Assembly (NCBI GenBank): GCA_037576195.1
Contig: JAQZDE010000049.1
Span: forward strand, 1 to 64,000
Origin: Phytoseiulus persimilis
Lineage: Eukaryota > Arthropoda > Arachnida > Mesostigmata > Phytoseiidae
Direction: 5' to 3'
Length of the DNA stretch: 64,000 nt
A program made the position numbers and the translations under genes. Position 1 is the stretch's first letter, and each line of letters starts with the position of its first letter. Below, one piece after another: positions 35,778-46,600 of this stretch. Under the pieces are notes generated by a model, which saw nothing but the letters and a program-made list of their open reading frames with translations, ran no database searches and was not told the DNA's origin.

Positions 35778-35935
35778 TCAATTGGAGTTCTGTTCCTTCC
35801 CTTCTCGAGCGATCCAGAAACTCGTCTGGAACTTTCTCTCCGCGTGAGTATTCAGAACGCTCTTGTACCGTGAAGGCAAACATGGATTGTGAGTCGAGCA
35901 GCTCCAGAGGTGTATGGCTAGCAATGCGGAGAGCA
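35778..35935 (-). pseudogene. Relic last exon of an A4GALT-like glycosyltransferase
   Basis: On the minus strand the frame reads LLAIHLWSCSTHNP, then YKSVLNTHAERKFQTSFW, and stops with TGA at 35778. It aligns along its whole length with the last exons of the two full copies (FAVHFWNYLT, SPVHYKNVLNI, CPTTFRLVT). No upstream exons (lectin-fold core, DLDF motif) occur in the following kilobase, and the splice acceptor is not obvious. Best read as a decayed third paralogue cut off from its body. Confidence 0.65.
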
Positions 35936-36796
35936 TAAAGAGCTTCGCGTCTCGCTCGTGCTCTGAATCCCACTAACAGCGGAAAGGGCGTGCGTCGCAA
36001 ATAACATATTCCCCGACCCTGTCCTCAACAGGAAACCGGATAGAACGGGGGTTCTTGAACGGTTGGCTCTTGCTAGGCTTTGCAAATAACCGTATTCTCA
36101 AATAATGGCCGCCACAGTCAACCGATAACCGCAAACTCCGGGGTAATAGTGATTCAAATAACCGCGGCTATGACCGCAAACCAATAAGAGAGTTCCCTTG
36201 GGCTGGCTTATTTCGCAATGAGTTCCATAACGATGTTGTCGGAAACCAGGTAATTCCATGGACGTGGAAGCAACAAATTAGTTTCTCGAAAATTCACCAC
36301 ATATTTTCGGCGCAGATGAAGCGAGAATAGGCGCGTCTAGTGAGAGATCGACAGCATGCATGAGCTGCGATGGATTAATCCCAAGCAGTGAAGCGACCCT
36401 TCTCTTGTCCGTTCCCGCGAAAGTTTATTCGGCATCTTTTTGTGGCCATACGGCTCTCGTGGCTGTCGGACCCGCGTGTGCGTGCGGCTGCCATGCATTC
36501 GAAAGAGAACGAGGAAGGCTCCTTGTCGACACATTCGCATTCGTTGTACAGGAATGTTGCCAGCTTGTGCGACTTCTTCTCATATCTTTCACGCACTTCG
36601 GATGCGCGTCGACTGAGTTGTCGTCTCAGATTAGCGGAGTTGATCACAACGTTCTCCCTTGGGCTATCCCAATCGGTCCCCTCTCTCCAGCCTGCATACC
36701 GAGGGTCCGATTGCGCGTAAACCCGATGCGGCTCCTCTGGTTGTGCTCTTATCAGTTCAAGAGCAGGACAATGTTGTCATTTTTCTTCTGGCCGTT
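35936..36796. other. Unassigned, relic A4GALT exon to repeat copy C
   Basis: Long frames overlap on both strands at 36337-36905. The minus-strand one contains YNECECVDKEPSSFSFEC. I recognise no family and cannot choose a strand. Confidence 0.35.
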
Positions 36797-36904
36797 ATTC
36801 AGAGCCCAGTGGGCGTATTTCGGACTTTTTTACGACAAGTGTAGCTCATTTTTCCTACTGCATTTTGGAGCCAATTCGTTGCCTGTATCGTTTCCCGTTT
36901 CATA
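36797..36904 (+). repeat. Dispersed repeat, copy C, left part
   Basis: TTCAGAGCCCAGTGGGCG, GTAGCTCATTTTTCCTACTG and CCAATTCGTTGCCTG correspond to the first 100 bp of copy A. The copy then breaks off at the hAT insertion and resumes at 39114. Confidence 0.75.
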
Positions 36905-36912
36905 GTAATCAG

Positions 36913-39105
36913 TAGGGCTGAGCATTCTATGCCCAGCATATTTTCATTCCTATACGCATATTTCGAGGATTCCAGCATAGATGAGCATATCCGCAGGAGT
37001 CCAGCCTATAAAACCATATTCAGCGATTTTCGACATCTGCCCAAGAGAATTCCAACAAATTGGAAACATCCAAGAAAATTCTGGGCGATTTCGGGAGCCA
37101 GTGCAAGCGCAGAATAGAGCACCGAACGCCGCGACTTGAGGAGCGGGATTCTGCGGCACGAATGAAATTGTGGAACAACGCGTGCGAGCGTGCGCGGAAT
37201 CAAAATACGATTGGCTCCAAAATACGAGAGCGGTTACAAGAATCAATGTGTCACGGAGCAGATTCTCGAACTTCGTGAAAAAAGAGGAAAACCAGATTGT
37301 TTGAGTTCTTCAAGGGTGGAGCATCGCCCGTTGAGCGTCAGTATCCCGGACTCGGGCACTCTGAAAGTGAAAGGGACATGAAGATCGTGGTGAATCCCAG
37401 GAAGTCGTCGTTCTGCGTAAGCCGCGGAGACATACCCAAGGAAGGAATATCTATTGTGAAAGAGATTGGATCGAATGTTTTCCCTCCTCCCGCCTTGGAC
37501 TTGAACGATGAAATGGCGGAAGATACGCCTCCCTTGGCGCTTGTTCGCATGTTCGGAACAAATGCATTCTCATATCACGCGCAAGTAATTTTCTGTAAAC
37601 TGTGTTCAAAATATTTCAACAAACCACGTGTATTCACAATCAGCCGGCACGTGACGACCAAAATACGTAGGTAGTATTTGAAGCACTGTGAGAGCAGGGA
37701 GAAGTCGACTACTGAGATGCAATAGCAGTTAGTGAGTACAAGTTTGAGTGGTATCCCGAAGAATCAGTTCAACTCGGATTTATGTCGAGCTTTCATGGCC
37801 GCGGATATACTTCTCCATGAGGTCTCCAACTCGGTGCCCAGAGATTTTCTCAAGAAATATGCTTCGAAGAAAGTGTTGGAGAGGTCCACTCTCCAAAGAT
37901 GCTACGTTCCCTCGGTGTACCGCTCGGTAATTGAGAAGATTGAAAGCGGAATCGGCTCGTCGAGAATTTGGGTGTCCATCGACGAAAGCACTGATCGGAC
38001 AAGAAGAAGCAACGCCAATGTTGCTATCGGCAAACTAGATATGACGAAGCTCGAGAAGAGTTCCCCCTTGATGGGCGAAAAGTTGGAGAAGACCAAGGCT
38101 ACGACCATCTTACAAGTTTTCGTGAAATCTATGGAGCTACCGTGGGTCGATGGAATCAAATACAACCGTGTGCTTTTGTTTACAACGGATGGCGCTCGTT
38201 ATTTGTCGAAAGCGGCTTCTAGCCTCAGAGTACTTTTTCCGCGAATGATACACGTGACGTGCGTAGCCCGTGGGCACCACAGAGTGCGTGAAGATATTCG
38301 TGTCCAATTCCCAAGAGTGGATCGGCTGATTGCGAAGATGTAGATGGTTCTCTTGAAAGCCCCTTCTCGAATTGCGTTGTTCAAGGAGAAAGTTGTTCTC
38401 CCGCTGCCCCCGAAGCCGGACCTGACTCGCTGGGGCACATGGATAAAGGCTGTCGAGTACTACGCTCACAATTTCGAGCCATTGAAGAACTTTGTATGTG
38501 GTGATCTGGACGAGGATGACGCAGCGTCCATTGGCGAGCCTCAGCGCCTCCTAACCGACAAAGCAGCGCAGGCAGGTTTGGTCGCCACAGCTTCTCAACT
38601 CTGTGGTATACCGGCAACAATCACCGCTCTTAGAGAGCATGCCCTGCCTTTGCAAGAGTCCACGAAACTTGTCGAGAATATCGGGGCCAAATTGCGCGAA
38701 CGGAGCTGAGAGCTATCTTCACCAAGCTCGAAAACGTGATGAACGGGAACGCTGGATATGGGGAACTATGTCGAGTACGAGACTTTCTTGAGGAGTAGCA
38801 GCCGACCAATCGCCTCCGATGGTCGTGGAGGACACTGTGCATTTGTATTTTCTCCAATCGTTTCAAATGATGTGGAGCGAAAATTTTCGCGGTTCAAGTC
38901 TGTTCTGCGAGACAATCGGCAGCCGTTCGTTTTCAAAAATTTGAAAAAGTACGTCATAGTGGCATGCAACAATCACCTCGTTTAAACGCTCAGTCGAATG
39001 AAGTAAGATAAATCCCACGTATACTTTCGTGCATATTCGTGCTCATTCCAGGTGCATACTGCATGCACATTTCTGATTCTTTCGTGCATATTTTGCATGG
39101 CCCTA
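36913..39105 (+). mobile_element. hAT-superfamily DNA transposon, 2.19 kb, with target duplication
   Basis: Left end TAGGGCTGAGCATTCTATGC; right end, reverse-complemented, TAGGGCCATGCAAAATATGC (14 of 20 identical). Flanking 8-mers are GTAATCAG (36905-36912) and GTAATCAC (39106-39113), 7 of 8 matching. GCATA-type motifs repeat in both subterminal regions (for example 36945-37000 and 39030-39090), as is common where hAT transposases bind. The interior carries a transposase-like frame on the plus strand with a BED-type finger. It is inserted in copy C of the dispersed repeat. Confidence 0.85.
37297..38985 (+). pseudogene. hAT transposase remnant with BED finger (CGGBP1-like relatives)
   Basis: Residues near 37560-37660 read HAQVIFCKLCSKYFN and ISRHVTTKIRR, a C-x2-C zinc finger of BED type with a degraded His end. 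The catalytic core follows at 37732-38343: DLCRAFMAADILLHEVSNSV, then IWVSIDESTDRTRRSNANV. A TAG stops it at 38341-38343, but the same frame resumes at once (KAPSRIALFKEKV, LTRWGTWIKAVEYYA) to 38709. The C-terminal dimerisation region (NDVERKFSRFKSVLRDNR) is in another frame at 38758-38985. With one stop and one frameshift it is probably inactive, though not old. The source organism's own CGGBP1-type genes could be mistaken for it, but the terminal repeats and target duplication mark it as a transposon. Confidence 0.8.
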
Positions 39106-39113
39106 GTAATCAC

Positions 39114-39385
39114 AAGTTCACGAAAATTTGCGACTCCCACAAATTCAGAGGGCCCGCCAATTCTTCACAGGCGTCGCAGCTGAGCTCTCTCGGTGGGTTG
39201 TGGAGGGGCGTCCATCTGACAAGAAGTGCCCGATGTTACCAGCTTCCCGCTGCCGTCTGGGGAAAACTAACGAGAAAAAAACACATGAATGTCGCCACAA
39301 GGGATTTCGACGCGGCAAGTGCCGCGAAACCCCTGAAACTTGACCGAAGAGAACTACGAGAAGTTCTCCTGTTCTCGCTGACAAC
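39114..39385 (+). repeat. Dispersed repeat, copy C, right part
   Basis: ACAAATTCAGAGGGCCCGCC, GTGCCCGATGTTACCAGCTT and GAAACTTGACCGAAGAGAA continue copy C beyond the hAT insertion. Removing 36913-39105 and one target duplicate restores a contiguous match to copy A. Confidence 0.75.
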
Positions 39386-39798
39386 GTAGGACTTTTCTCC
39401 GGATATGCAACAGAGAAATGTGCGAAACGGATCGAACGCGTGGAGGGATCTTATGATTATGCTGGCAGAACAAACTATGACTTGCTAGACGATCCGCTCA
39501 TATCCAGCTCAGGGGCACAGGGGAACCTCAAGGACACTGTCAAAACAGACGCTTCAAGACCCGAGAGAGGACGCCGCTGACTCGGAGCATGCTGAAGGCG
39601 ATTGAATCAGTGTCAAGGGTAATGGGTGTCATTCCAGCTGCACTTTTTGCTCCTCAGCAATCATCATTGAGAGCCTCCACCCTTTTGCTTCTGTCTGCGC
39701 ATGAAAACGTTCTGGCAACCACATGCTCGAGACATGTTCAATGATCAATGGAAGAAACAGTCGTTCCGCTTTAGAAATATGATTTTTAATCCTATCTG

Positions 39799-42211
39799 TC
39801 ATATGAAGTTCTGTTTTTCCGTCTTTGTTACGAGCCGAAAAGTCGTTGGGCATTTGATACGTCCGCAGATATTCAGCACGTTCTTGTAATGTACAGGTGA
39901 ATTCGTATCGTACGTCAAATAGTTCCAAAAATGCACAGCAAATACCTGCGGGAAAGATCATATCTTGGTCTTGTTCTCCAGCTTTCCAACGAGTCGAGTT
40001 GTGACCCTCAGAAGGGCAAACCGAGTCACGACCATATTAAGATTCTAGACATGAAGGGGAGCTCGACTCCGCCGACGAAAATCAAATCCGAGTTTCAGGT
40101 CAAGAGTTATACACGCAAATGAAAACGCGGTGGGAGAAAAAGGGTGGTGGGCGATTCTATCCACCAGGATGATTCAGAATGTGCATCGGATCCCGACTCA
40201 CCTTTTCGTCATTTAGCAAGTTGAAAGCGAGGTCGACAGAACTGTCATTGAACAGTTGCTGGGCCGATCGCCACTGAATCGGGTAGAACGCAATTGGGTC
40301 CAGGATTGTGAGCCCTGGGACAAGGGAAAAAAGGTTCAGACAGTTTTTTCCGGGCTGTATGCTTGTGAACATCTATGCGTCGAAACTTCAAGCTTCCTTC
40401 GGATTCTGACACACCTTTACAATCGGTGTCTTGCGGGCGGCATCCCCACTTTTCGAGCATCCTCTTCATAAGTAGCGGTCCATTGAAAGCCCATTCATGG
40501 CCTGTAGGGCCGTTTGCGAATTGGATGTGAAAAACAAGGGCGACATTGCAGAACTACCTCGACACGAAATTAAGCGTGGTCATTAGCTCAATCCGGTGTT
40601 CCACTCACCCCTATATGTTGAGCGGAATTCAACCATAGCCTCAGTTGTGAAACTTTTCAAACCACGGAATCCTAGAAGGGCTCCATTGAGACCAGCTTTT
40701 TCCTCTCTGGCTAGAAATCCTGTGTAATTGAAAAGTTTGTCGAAGGAACGCAGAACCTGCGGAGGATCAAACAGGCGGTCTTTGGAAATCATTTATGTTC
40801 CTGTTTGACTCGAGCATTGAGTTGCTGTACAGGAGTGCATTGAAATGTCGAGTCTGTTGGATGATTCGACAGAAGACGGAAACATACAATGAAATCAAGG
40901 TCCACGTAAATCGCTGAATATTTGTGAACGGCAGCCAGGCGTAAGGCGTCGCTTAGGTGGCTCTTCAAGTAGGGACTTTTCACCTGTCCACTCTTTACTT
41001 CCTGGCCCCATTCCAGCAGCGGAGTTCCGTCGAAAATCTCATCCGCAGTGTACCTAATTATCTGGAACGGGGGCATAATCAGACGAGGTGAGGCTGTGTA
41101 TGAGCGGAGGGAACTTGGGAGATCTCGGCTTGTACAAACATTCGCGATCCGGACAAGGATCCATTCGATGAATTCGGAGTTGAAGATGTCTGGAACAAAC
41201 CTTGACATTCAGAAGTTTCTCGAGTTCTTCAACAGTGGTGCAGTTCGGAGACACCGAGGGAGCTCTCAAGAGGAGAACAACGACTGCCCCCGGGTTCGCC
41301 CGCGCCGCAGATTCCACGGCGCAGGACTGACGTAATTTCAGGCAAAACTGATGAGTTTCCAGATTCAGTTAGGAAACGTGTACGATGATGCATGCTTCAG
41401 TCGAGAGGAGGAACTCGCCCAAGAGAGACTCACGTTCTCCTCCACGCTGGTTTCTATGAAAAGTATCTTCTTCTCCATCGTTCCCATCAAAACCTCGAAC
41501 TGCTTGTACTCCTCGGATTTCTGGAGAACGACCGGATATGGCGCACCGTGTCTGACCGAAGATAACTTGTAGCAGCCTCTCGGAGAGATGAGCACTGGCA
41601 TAAGTTGTTTCAATTCTTTTAGTTCAAAAGAGAAGGAGTAAGGCAGTGTTGTAGTATTGTTAAAGTCGCTGGGCCGCCTCCAGGAACCGAAGTAGGCCAT
41701 CAGATTCTGACTGTTGAGATCGATGTTGCATTCCGTTATGAAGATCAAATCTTGAATCTCGTTAGCTCGCGAGGAATATTCGAGACGTCGCTCTTGAAGA
41801 CAACAGTGTGGTCCTCAAGACCCCTGCAGCCCTGTTTCTGACAATGGCTCCTCATTCCATGTAGTGCGTTGATAATTCCGTCGGGGGCAGCAAATAAATC
41901 GTTCCCAATGGTTGCTCGATTTTGCATCAAGAAATCGTCCGAATAGAGCTCGTCCGCGGTAGCTCGGTGGAGGCTCGTTTGAGTGAAGGAGTCAGCCGCC
42001 GTCGAGATGCAGAGATTTGTGAAGGGTATCTCCCGTGGAACTGATACGTTAGTATTGAGGCGTATTCAGGTGGGACACCTCTTCATCATTGTGTGTTTTA
42101 GGCCTCGGAAATCCCCCTCCCCCCCCTGTCAAATGAAGAAACAACAACCGAGCAAAACAAGAACTCACCAAAAGCAATGGTGATGAGACCCACGACGAAT
42201 AAACCGAGCAT
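39799..42211 (-). CDS. A4GALT: Alpha-1,4-galactosyltransferase-like glycosyltransferase, copy 1
   Basis: Golgi type II glycosyltransferase of the A4GALT/A4GNT (Gb3 synthase) family, which transfers a sugar in alpha-1,4 linkage to glycolipid or glycoprotein acceptors. Nine exons: 42169-42211, 41822-42040, 41434-41750, 41201-41326, 40888-41061, 40609-40756, 40415-40501, 40202-40314, 39799-39945; 457 residues, all phases compatible. The first exon encodes a 14-residue hydrophobic signal anchor (MLGLFVVGLITIAF). After an N-terminal segment I do not recognise comes KILFIETS, SCAVESAARANPGA, the nucleotide-sugar and Mn-binding block HKYSAIYVDLDFIV (DxD motif), then GLNGALLGF, HEWAFNGPLLMKRMLEKWG, DPIAFYPIQW and FAVHFWN, all matching the family in order. 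The weakest junction is exon 2 to 3 (donor GTCTTG). Donor substrate cannot be told from sequence; invertebrate members vary. Confidence 0.85.
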
Positions 42212-42430
42212 TTTAAGGCTGTGGGGAATGGCGATGGAATGAGCTCTTTGAACTGAATAGCTTCCCATATCCTCTCATGAGGGCTACAAGATCAGAGTGG
42301 GATCATGACGTCATATCCTATCTCACCCTAACAGCAGCTTATTACACTGAGCTCCTGGATGTCGCTGGATCCTCAGCAGATTGTATTTGTGTCTGGTGGG
42401 AGGCATATTCTCTGAAAGTCGAGTGCTGTG
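42212..42430 (-). promoter_or_regulatory. Upstream region of A4GALT-like copy 1, conserved with copy 2
   Basis: The 200 bp upstream of the start codon are alignable with those of copy 2 (CTGAATAGC, the TGACGTCA site, GCTGGATCCTCAGCAGA, GTATTTGTGTC), while surrounding intergenic sequence is not. This suggests that the promoter was duplicated with the gene and has diverged slowly. Confidence 0.55.
42306..42313. promoter_or_regulatory. CRE/ATF palindrome TGACGTCA, copy 1
   Basis: Perfect 8-bp CREB/ATF-type site 95 bp upstream of the copy 1 start codon. The same site lies exactly 95 bp upstream of the aligned position in copy 2. Confidence 0.55.
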
Positions 42431-42524
42431 GGTCGGAGGAAGGGAACGTCAGTTACTCAACCACGAAGAGGCGCATGAACCACCTCGAACTACACGAAGT
42501 CCGAATACGCTTATTCACTTCTCC

Positions 42525-43850
42525 CCCACCCAGTACCCCCGTACAGCCCGTTTCACCGAACCCGTTTCACCCAACCCGTTTCCCCAACCAGAAACCCTCT
42601 TCTGATCCGTAGACCCTACTAGTGAAAGGGGCTTCCATGTAGAGCGCGGAGTCGAGACAAATAACGCTGAGAAATTGGGGAGAAATGCAAAGTCGGCCGA
42701 CCGTAGACGCTGACGCTCGGTTTCAGGAATGACGGTGCTGGGACGTGGCGAGTATTATTTGGCAGTTTCTCTCAGCTTCGATGTCATCCACCTGCTGGCT
42801 GCGCTGCTGCGTGATATCCTCCGCGATGTCACCGGTTCCTCTAGTTATGGTTTTTCTAGAAAGCTCAAATCAGTGAACTTCTCGGTGTATTCGGGGCACA
42901 TTTGGTTCGCTGCGATTATGAGACACTTTTTGATGAAATCGCCTTCCGTGGGAGGGCTACCAGCGGATGCAACTTCTTGGGCACTTAAATAGCTCGCTTC
43001 GATGCTTTATCAGAAAGGACCTGAGCCGAGCAATCTTCAGTGCCTCAATTCAGTCGAATCTTTCCCACCCTGGAGGGGACTCCTCACCTCGGTGGGCGCT
43101 TCCGTAGTGCCCCCGCAGTTTGTGCTCCTTGTATACGGACAGGCTTTCCTCACAACTAAAGCAGGTTGGTTTTTCTCCAAACTCCACGGAGGGGAAGTTT
43201 TCTTTCCATTCAGGCTGGAACCTCCCGGTTTTGGTCACCGATTGTTCGCTCCGACTCCCTCCTCAAATAAGCTATTGAAGACGAACTCTAAACAGACGAG
43301 GGAATCGAGTGTTCACTTTCCGTTCGTCACATCGACGTGTCGTGATATTTGTGGAGCTAAGATCTCTTACCCTCGCCAAGGAAACAATTCCCGAGTTCGA
43401 AACCTCATCTTTGCCTGATATCACTCTATTTAGACGTGTCAAAAAGCCCACGAACAGTTCTAGCTCGCTGAGATACGTTCTCTGTAGCGGCCCGCAAGTT
43501 TGAACGGCCGCGATGGTCTTTCGAACCGCGGCCCGCGAACCAGATTATGCGGCCCACGGGCGCACCAAGTGGCCAGCCCCTGATGTAAGTTATTGTGATA
43601 TTGAGCTAATCTTGAATGAATGATTCCGGTTAGCGGGATATGCGACTGTGTTCCTCTACGCGAATTCCATCAGTTTGCACAGGGAGAAATGCTCAACATG
43701 ACTCTCTTATCTTGGAGTCCGCTTTCTCGGACTCCGCGCTCTGCATAGAGACCTCATGTACTCGGAAGGTCTCGGAATCAGGAGAGGGTTTCTGGTCGGG
43801 GGAGCGGTTTCGGGTAAACGAGTTCGGGGAAACGGGAGGACACCCTATCG
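42525..43850. mobile_element. Possible terminal-inverted-repeat element, about 1.3 kb
   Basis: Left: AACCCGTTTCCCCAACCAGA followed by AACCCTCTTCTGATCC (42575-42610). Right: GGAATCAGGAGAGGGTTTCT followed by GGTCGGGGGAGC (43778-43810), its reverse complement with few differences. The inner flanks carry 12-13-bp repeats of CCCGTTTCACC type. No transposase was recognised and I could not fix exact ends or a target duplication. Confidence 0.4.
43520..43582 (-). mobile_element. hAT-like terminal fragment
   Basis: Read on the minus strand it begins CAGGGGCTGGCCACTTGGTG and continues GCGGGCCGCGG, typical of the CAGGGG-TGGCCA hAT termini with GCGGCCCGC tracts. The matching other end was not found nearby. 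It may be nested in, or part of, the inverted-repeat element around it. Confidence 0.4.
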
Positions 43851-46020
43851 AAAGCTGAATGAGAGAGCTGTTGGTACGGTTCCCCCGGTGTTCATTCGCG
43901 GGTCAGACTTCTCTTCATTTCATCCGTCGTCTTGACTCTTCGTCGAGACCGCATTGCTTCAGATTCCTCACAGGCTGAACCGACCACTAGATTCCACGAG
44001 TCCGGCTCGAGGGGTCGACTTTGTGACCGATGGACCCTTTGTATCCCCCCAGGATAGCTGATTTCGTTTGGCCAGGAGCTCCAAAAATGACTCACCCTCT
44101 GATCGAACACTGGACCATCACAAGTTTTCCTTCACTCCCGCTCTTATCTTTCGAGGTCCGATCAATCTTCGGTTCTTCCATAGCAGCTTCCCATGAGCCT
44201 AGGATCCGCGTGGGAACTGGAACAAACAAGTCTCACATCCGCTGGAAATACTCTAAGCCTTACCGAGTTACGCGAAACACTCCGAGCCATGTATGACTCA
44301 GCCTCAAAGCTGCAGTGGTTGTGCTCCTTCCTTTCAGTACCGGAAGCAGAGCTCCCAGGAATCAGAACGTTTGATCTATGAAGGATCAGATGCGAAAGCA
44401 ACGAATGCCGATTGATATCGGTTTGATGCCGGATCTCCCGCCCCCCTCCCCCTCGCGTCCATTCGAATGATTCTCCCGAGGGATGTCTGTCACGTACCGA
44501 CTATTAAACACCTGTAAAACTTACCGGGGAACTATGGTCGATTCAGATTACTCTCGACTGGGACTGATTCAAGCCGCTTGATCAATCGTCCTTTCGTGCC
44601 GTACTGGATGGTCCTATCGACGGATTATGAGCCATAATTCCGCGATCAAAAACGTAAACTATTGTGAGTTCAGCTTCGGCTTTCACCCTCCTTGATGATG
44701 TAACGCAGAGTCACGTCAGAGGAGCCGAGTGCAACCTGGAAGCACTTCAGAGAACCTTTTTCCGCAAACTCAAGTTCTTTTATCGATTCCTGCTCATTAG
44801 AAACGAGAACTCGGTGGCCCCGGCGAAGAGGAATGATATTTTGCAGGCGCGTTCCATGAGGCGTGCACGTAGCTTCTCGGGACGGAAGCTCGTGGTTGAA
44901 CGATGGAAGTTTTAGAATACCCACTCGGGTCTTCTTACAGCGCCATCCCCTTGAGAGCGCTACACTCCGGATCTCATCTACGTTCCGCAGCCGAATCGGT
45001 ACAGAGGTGGGTCGACCCACTAATTGTTTCTCGCTGCTTTTCGAGCGTTCGGTTACCAGCTGGTCAACATTGCCCTTTCAAATTGTAGCTCTCAGTGCTA
45101 TTGAGAGGTATTGTGGTTCACGGGAAAGTCTGAGAGCTTGGGCATGTTCCCTCTTCGCTGGAACTCTACAGTCGGGCTTGCTGCGCTCAGTTCTGATTAC
45201 GGAGAGCATCTTTCTCACTGATCCAGAGAAACGGTGTTCAGGCCGCTGAAAGCACTGCGGTCCTGCACGTTTTTTTCTCCATGGATTCCGAGTTATCTGA
45301 CGGTCCAAGAGGATAAATATGGAGAGGAAGAAACTCAAACTACCTGGGAATTTCGTGGCAACACCAATAAATACTCATGGAATGGAACTCCCCTCGGCCT
45401 CTACGAGGGGTAGACCCCATGATCCACGAAGGGAGCTTTGAATGCGAAAAAAATGAAAGTGACTGTGGGGAATGATAAGAGAGCCATGGGAAAAAAACAC
45501 TCACGCACGACCCACATGAATGTGAAATTTGGCTGGGATATGGGACTCATATAGATGATACCCACTGAAAAAAAACCCAAAGCTCATTCAGTGGAAGATG
45601 TTATAGCTTTCGGGTCCGGGGCGTCCTAGAACAATCATTCAGAGATATTTGGAGCATCTTATGGGGATAATTTGAGCTCAGTTTTACTCCAGCTTCACAG
45701 GTCAATGATGGGAGAAGGAAATCATAATCTGACTCTGATCGTGGACCTGCATCGCATTCCACCGTAGGATACGAATTGTAGTTTTCTCGCGAGGTTCTTG
45801 TTCAACATCATGCGTAGCTCATACCTTTCGGTGGACTCATCTCATTGGTCTATCTCAAATCCGTTCACTGAGCGGTCTGAATCTCGCCCAAGGAAGGGAA
45901 TCCAATCAGCACTTCCGCGAGATACAGGCCTATTTCCCTCAAGGAGTGCATTACTTCCCTGTGTACTGGAGGGCATGGAAGTGTCAGACACGATGGATCA
46001 GCACTGCTTTCCAGAACTAG
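43851..46020. other. Unassigned, right of TIR element
   Basis: Several frames of 200-390 bp, including a minus-strand one at 44670-45020 with EVALGSSDVTLRYI-like sequence, but no domain I can name. It has no counterpart in the copy 2 block, so it is probably an insertion into, or loss from, the duplicated segment. Confidence 0.35.
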
Positions 46021-46600
46021 ATGGCCGACTTCCGAAATGTGACTCCCAAACGTGTCATCTCAGAATTTCTAATCTATCAGGTAACTAGTCTGCAGGATGG
46101 TCCGGACCCTCTTTCGAGTCCCTGTAAGCTACTTTCAGATCCTACCCGAATCTGTCTACGCTATATATACTCAATGAGACTGGCTTCTCGTCCAGTGATT
46201 CTGTTAAGGAGCATGAAACCAGCTCCAATGATGTTATCGATGAAAACCTCTCCGTCAAGGCTAGGCCTACGAATCCACAGTTTGATACTCCCACGTCGAA
46301 CGCTAACTGATTTGGTTGAGAATGCCCGATATGTCTCTTGTCGGAAACGACACGACATCAGAGATCTCCTCAGAGAGCAACCGATGCATCTCCTCAAGCA
46401 CGGACTTCACAACGCGACAGCTTACAGTTTACGACATTCAGAAGCTCTATCCGATCGCCAGGGAGGCTCGCACGGATGTGAGCCCAAACTCCAACAGATT
46501 GGTGAATAGCTCATGACTTACTGCACTGAGAAGTCTCGGTCCTCACGTGTACGCCGCCGCGCAGCTGCCTCGATATCAAGCAATCAAGGTGCCCCCTAAT
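46021..46600 (+). repeat. Segmental-duplication arm 1, unidentified sequence
   Basis: Alignable with 57150-57660: both contain ATCGATGAAA followed by CTCTCCGTCAAGGCTA-like blocks, TTTACGACATTCAGAAGCTC versus TTCACGACATCGAGAAGCTC, and CGATATCAAGCAATCAA-like sequence. The frame LTVYDIQKLYPIAREA here corresponds to VTVHDIEKLHLIARDT in arm 2, which hints at former coding sequence, but no gene model holds. Confidence 0.6.

Noticed and set aside
36337-36905. Overlapping long frames on both strands, one Cys-rich
   Set aside because: Open in three frames, no domain, no splice context; I cannot choose one as coding.
39629-39961. Minus-strand frame of 110 residues, with a similar frame at 54035-54235 and at 35707-36000
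   Set aside because: Its similarity among the three places comes from the A4GALT last exon read in another frame; the real frame is the one with AVHFWN and CPTTFRLV.
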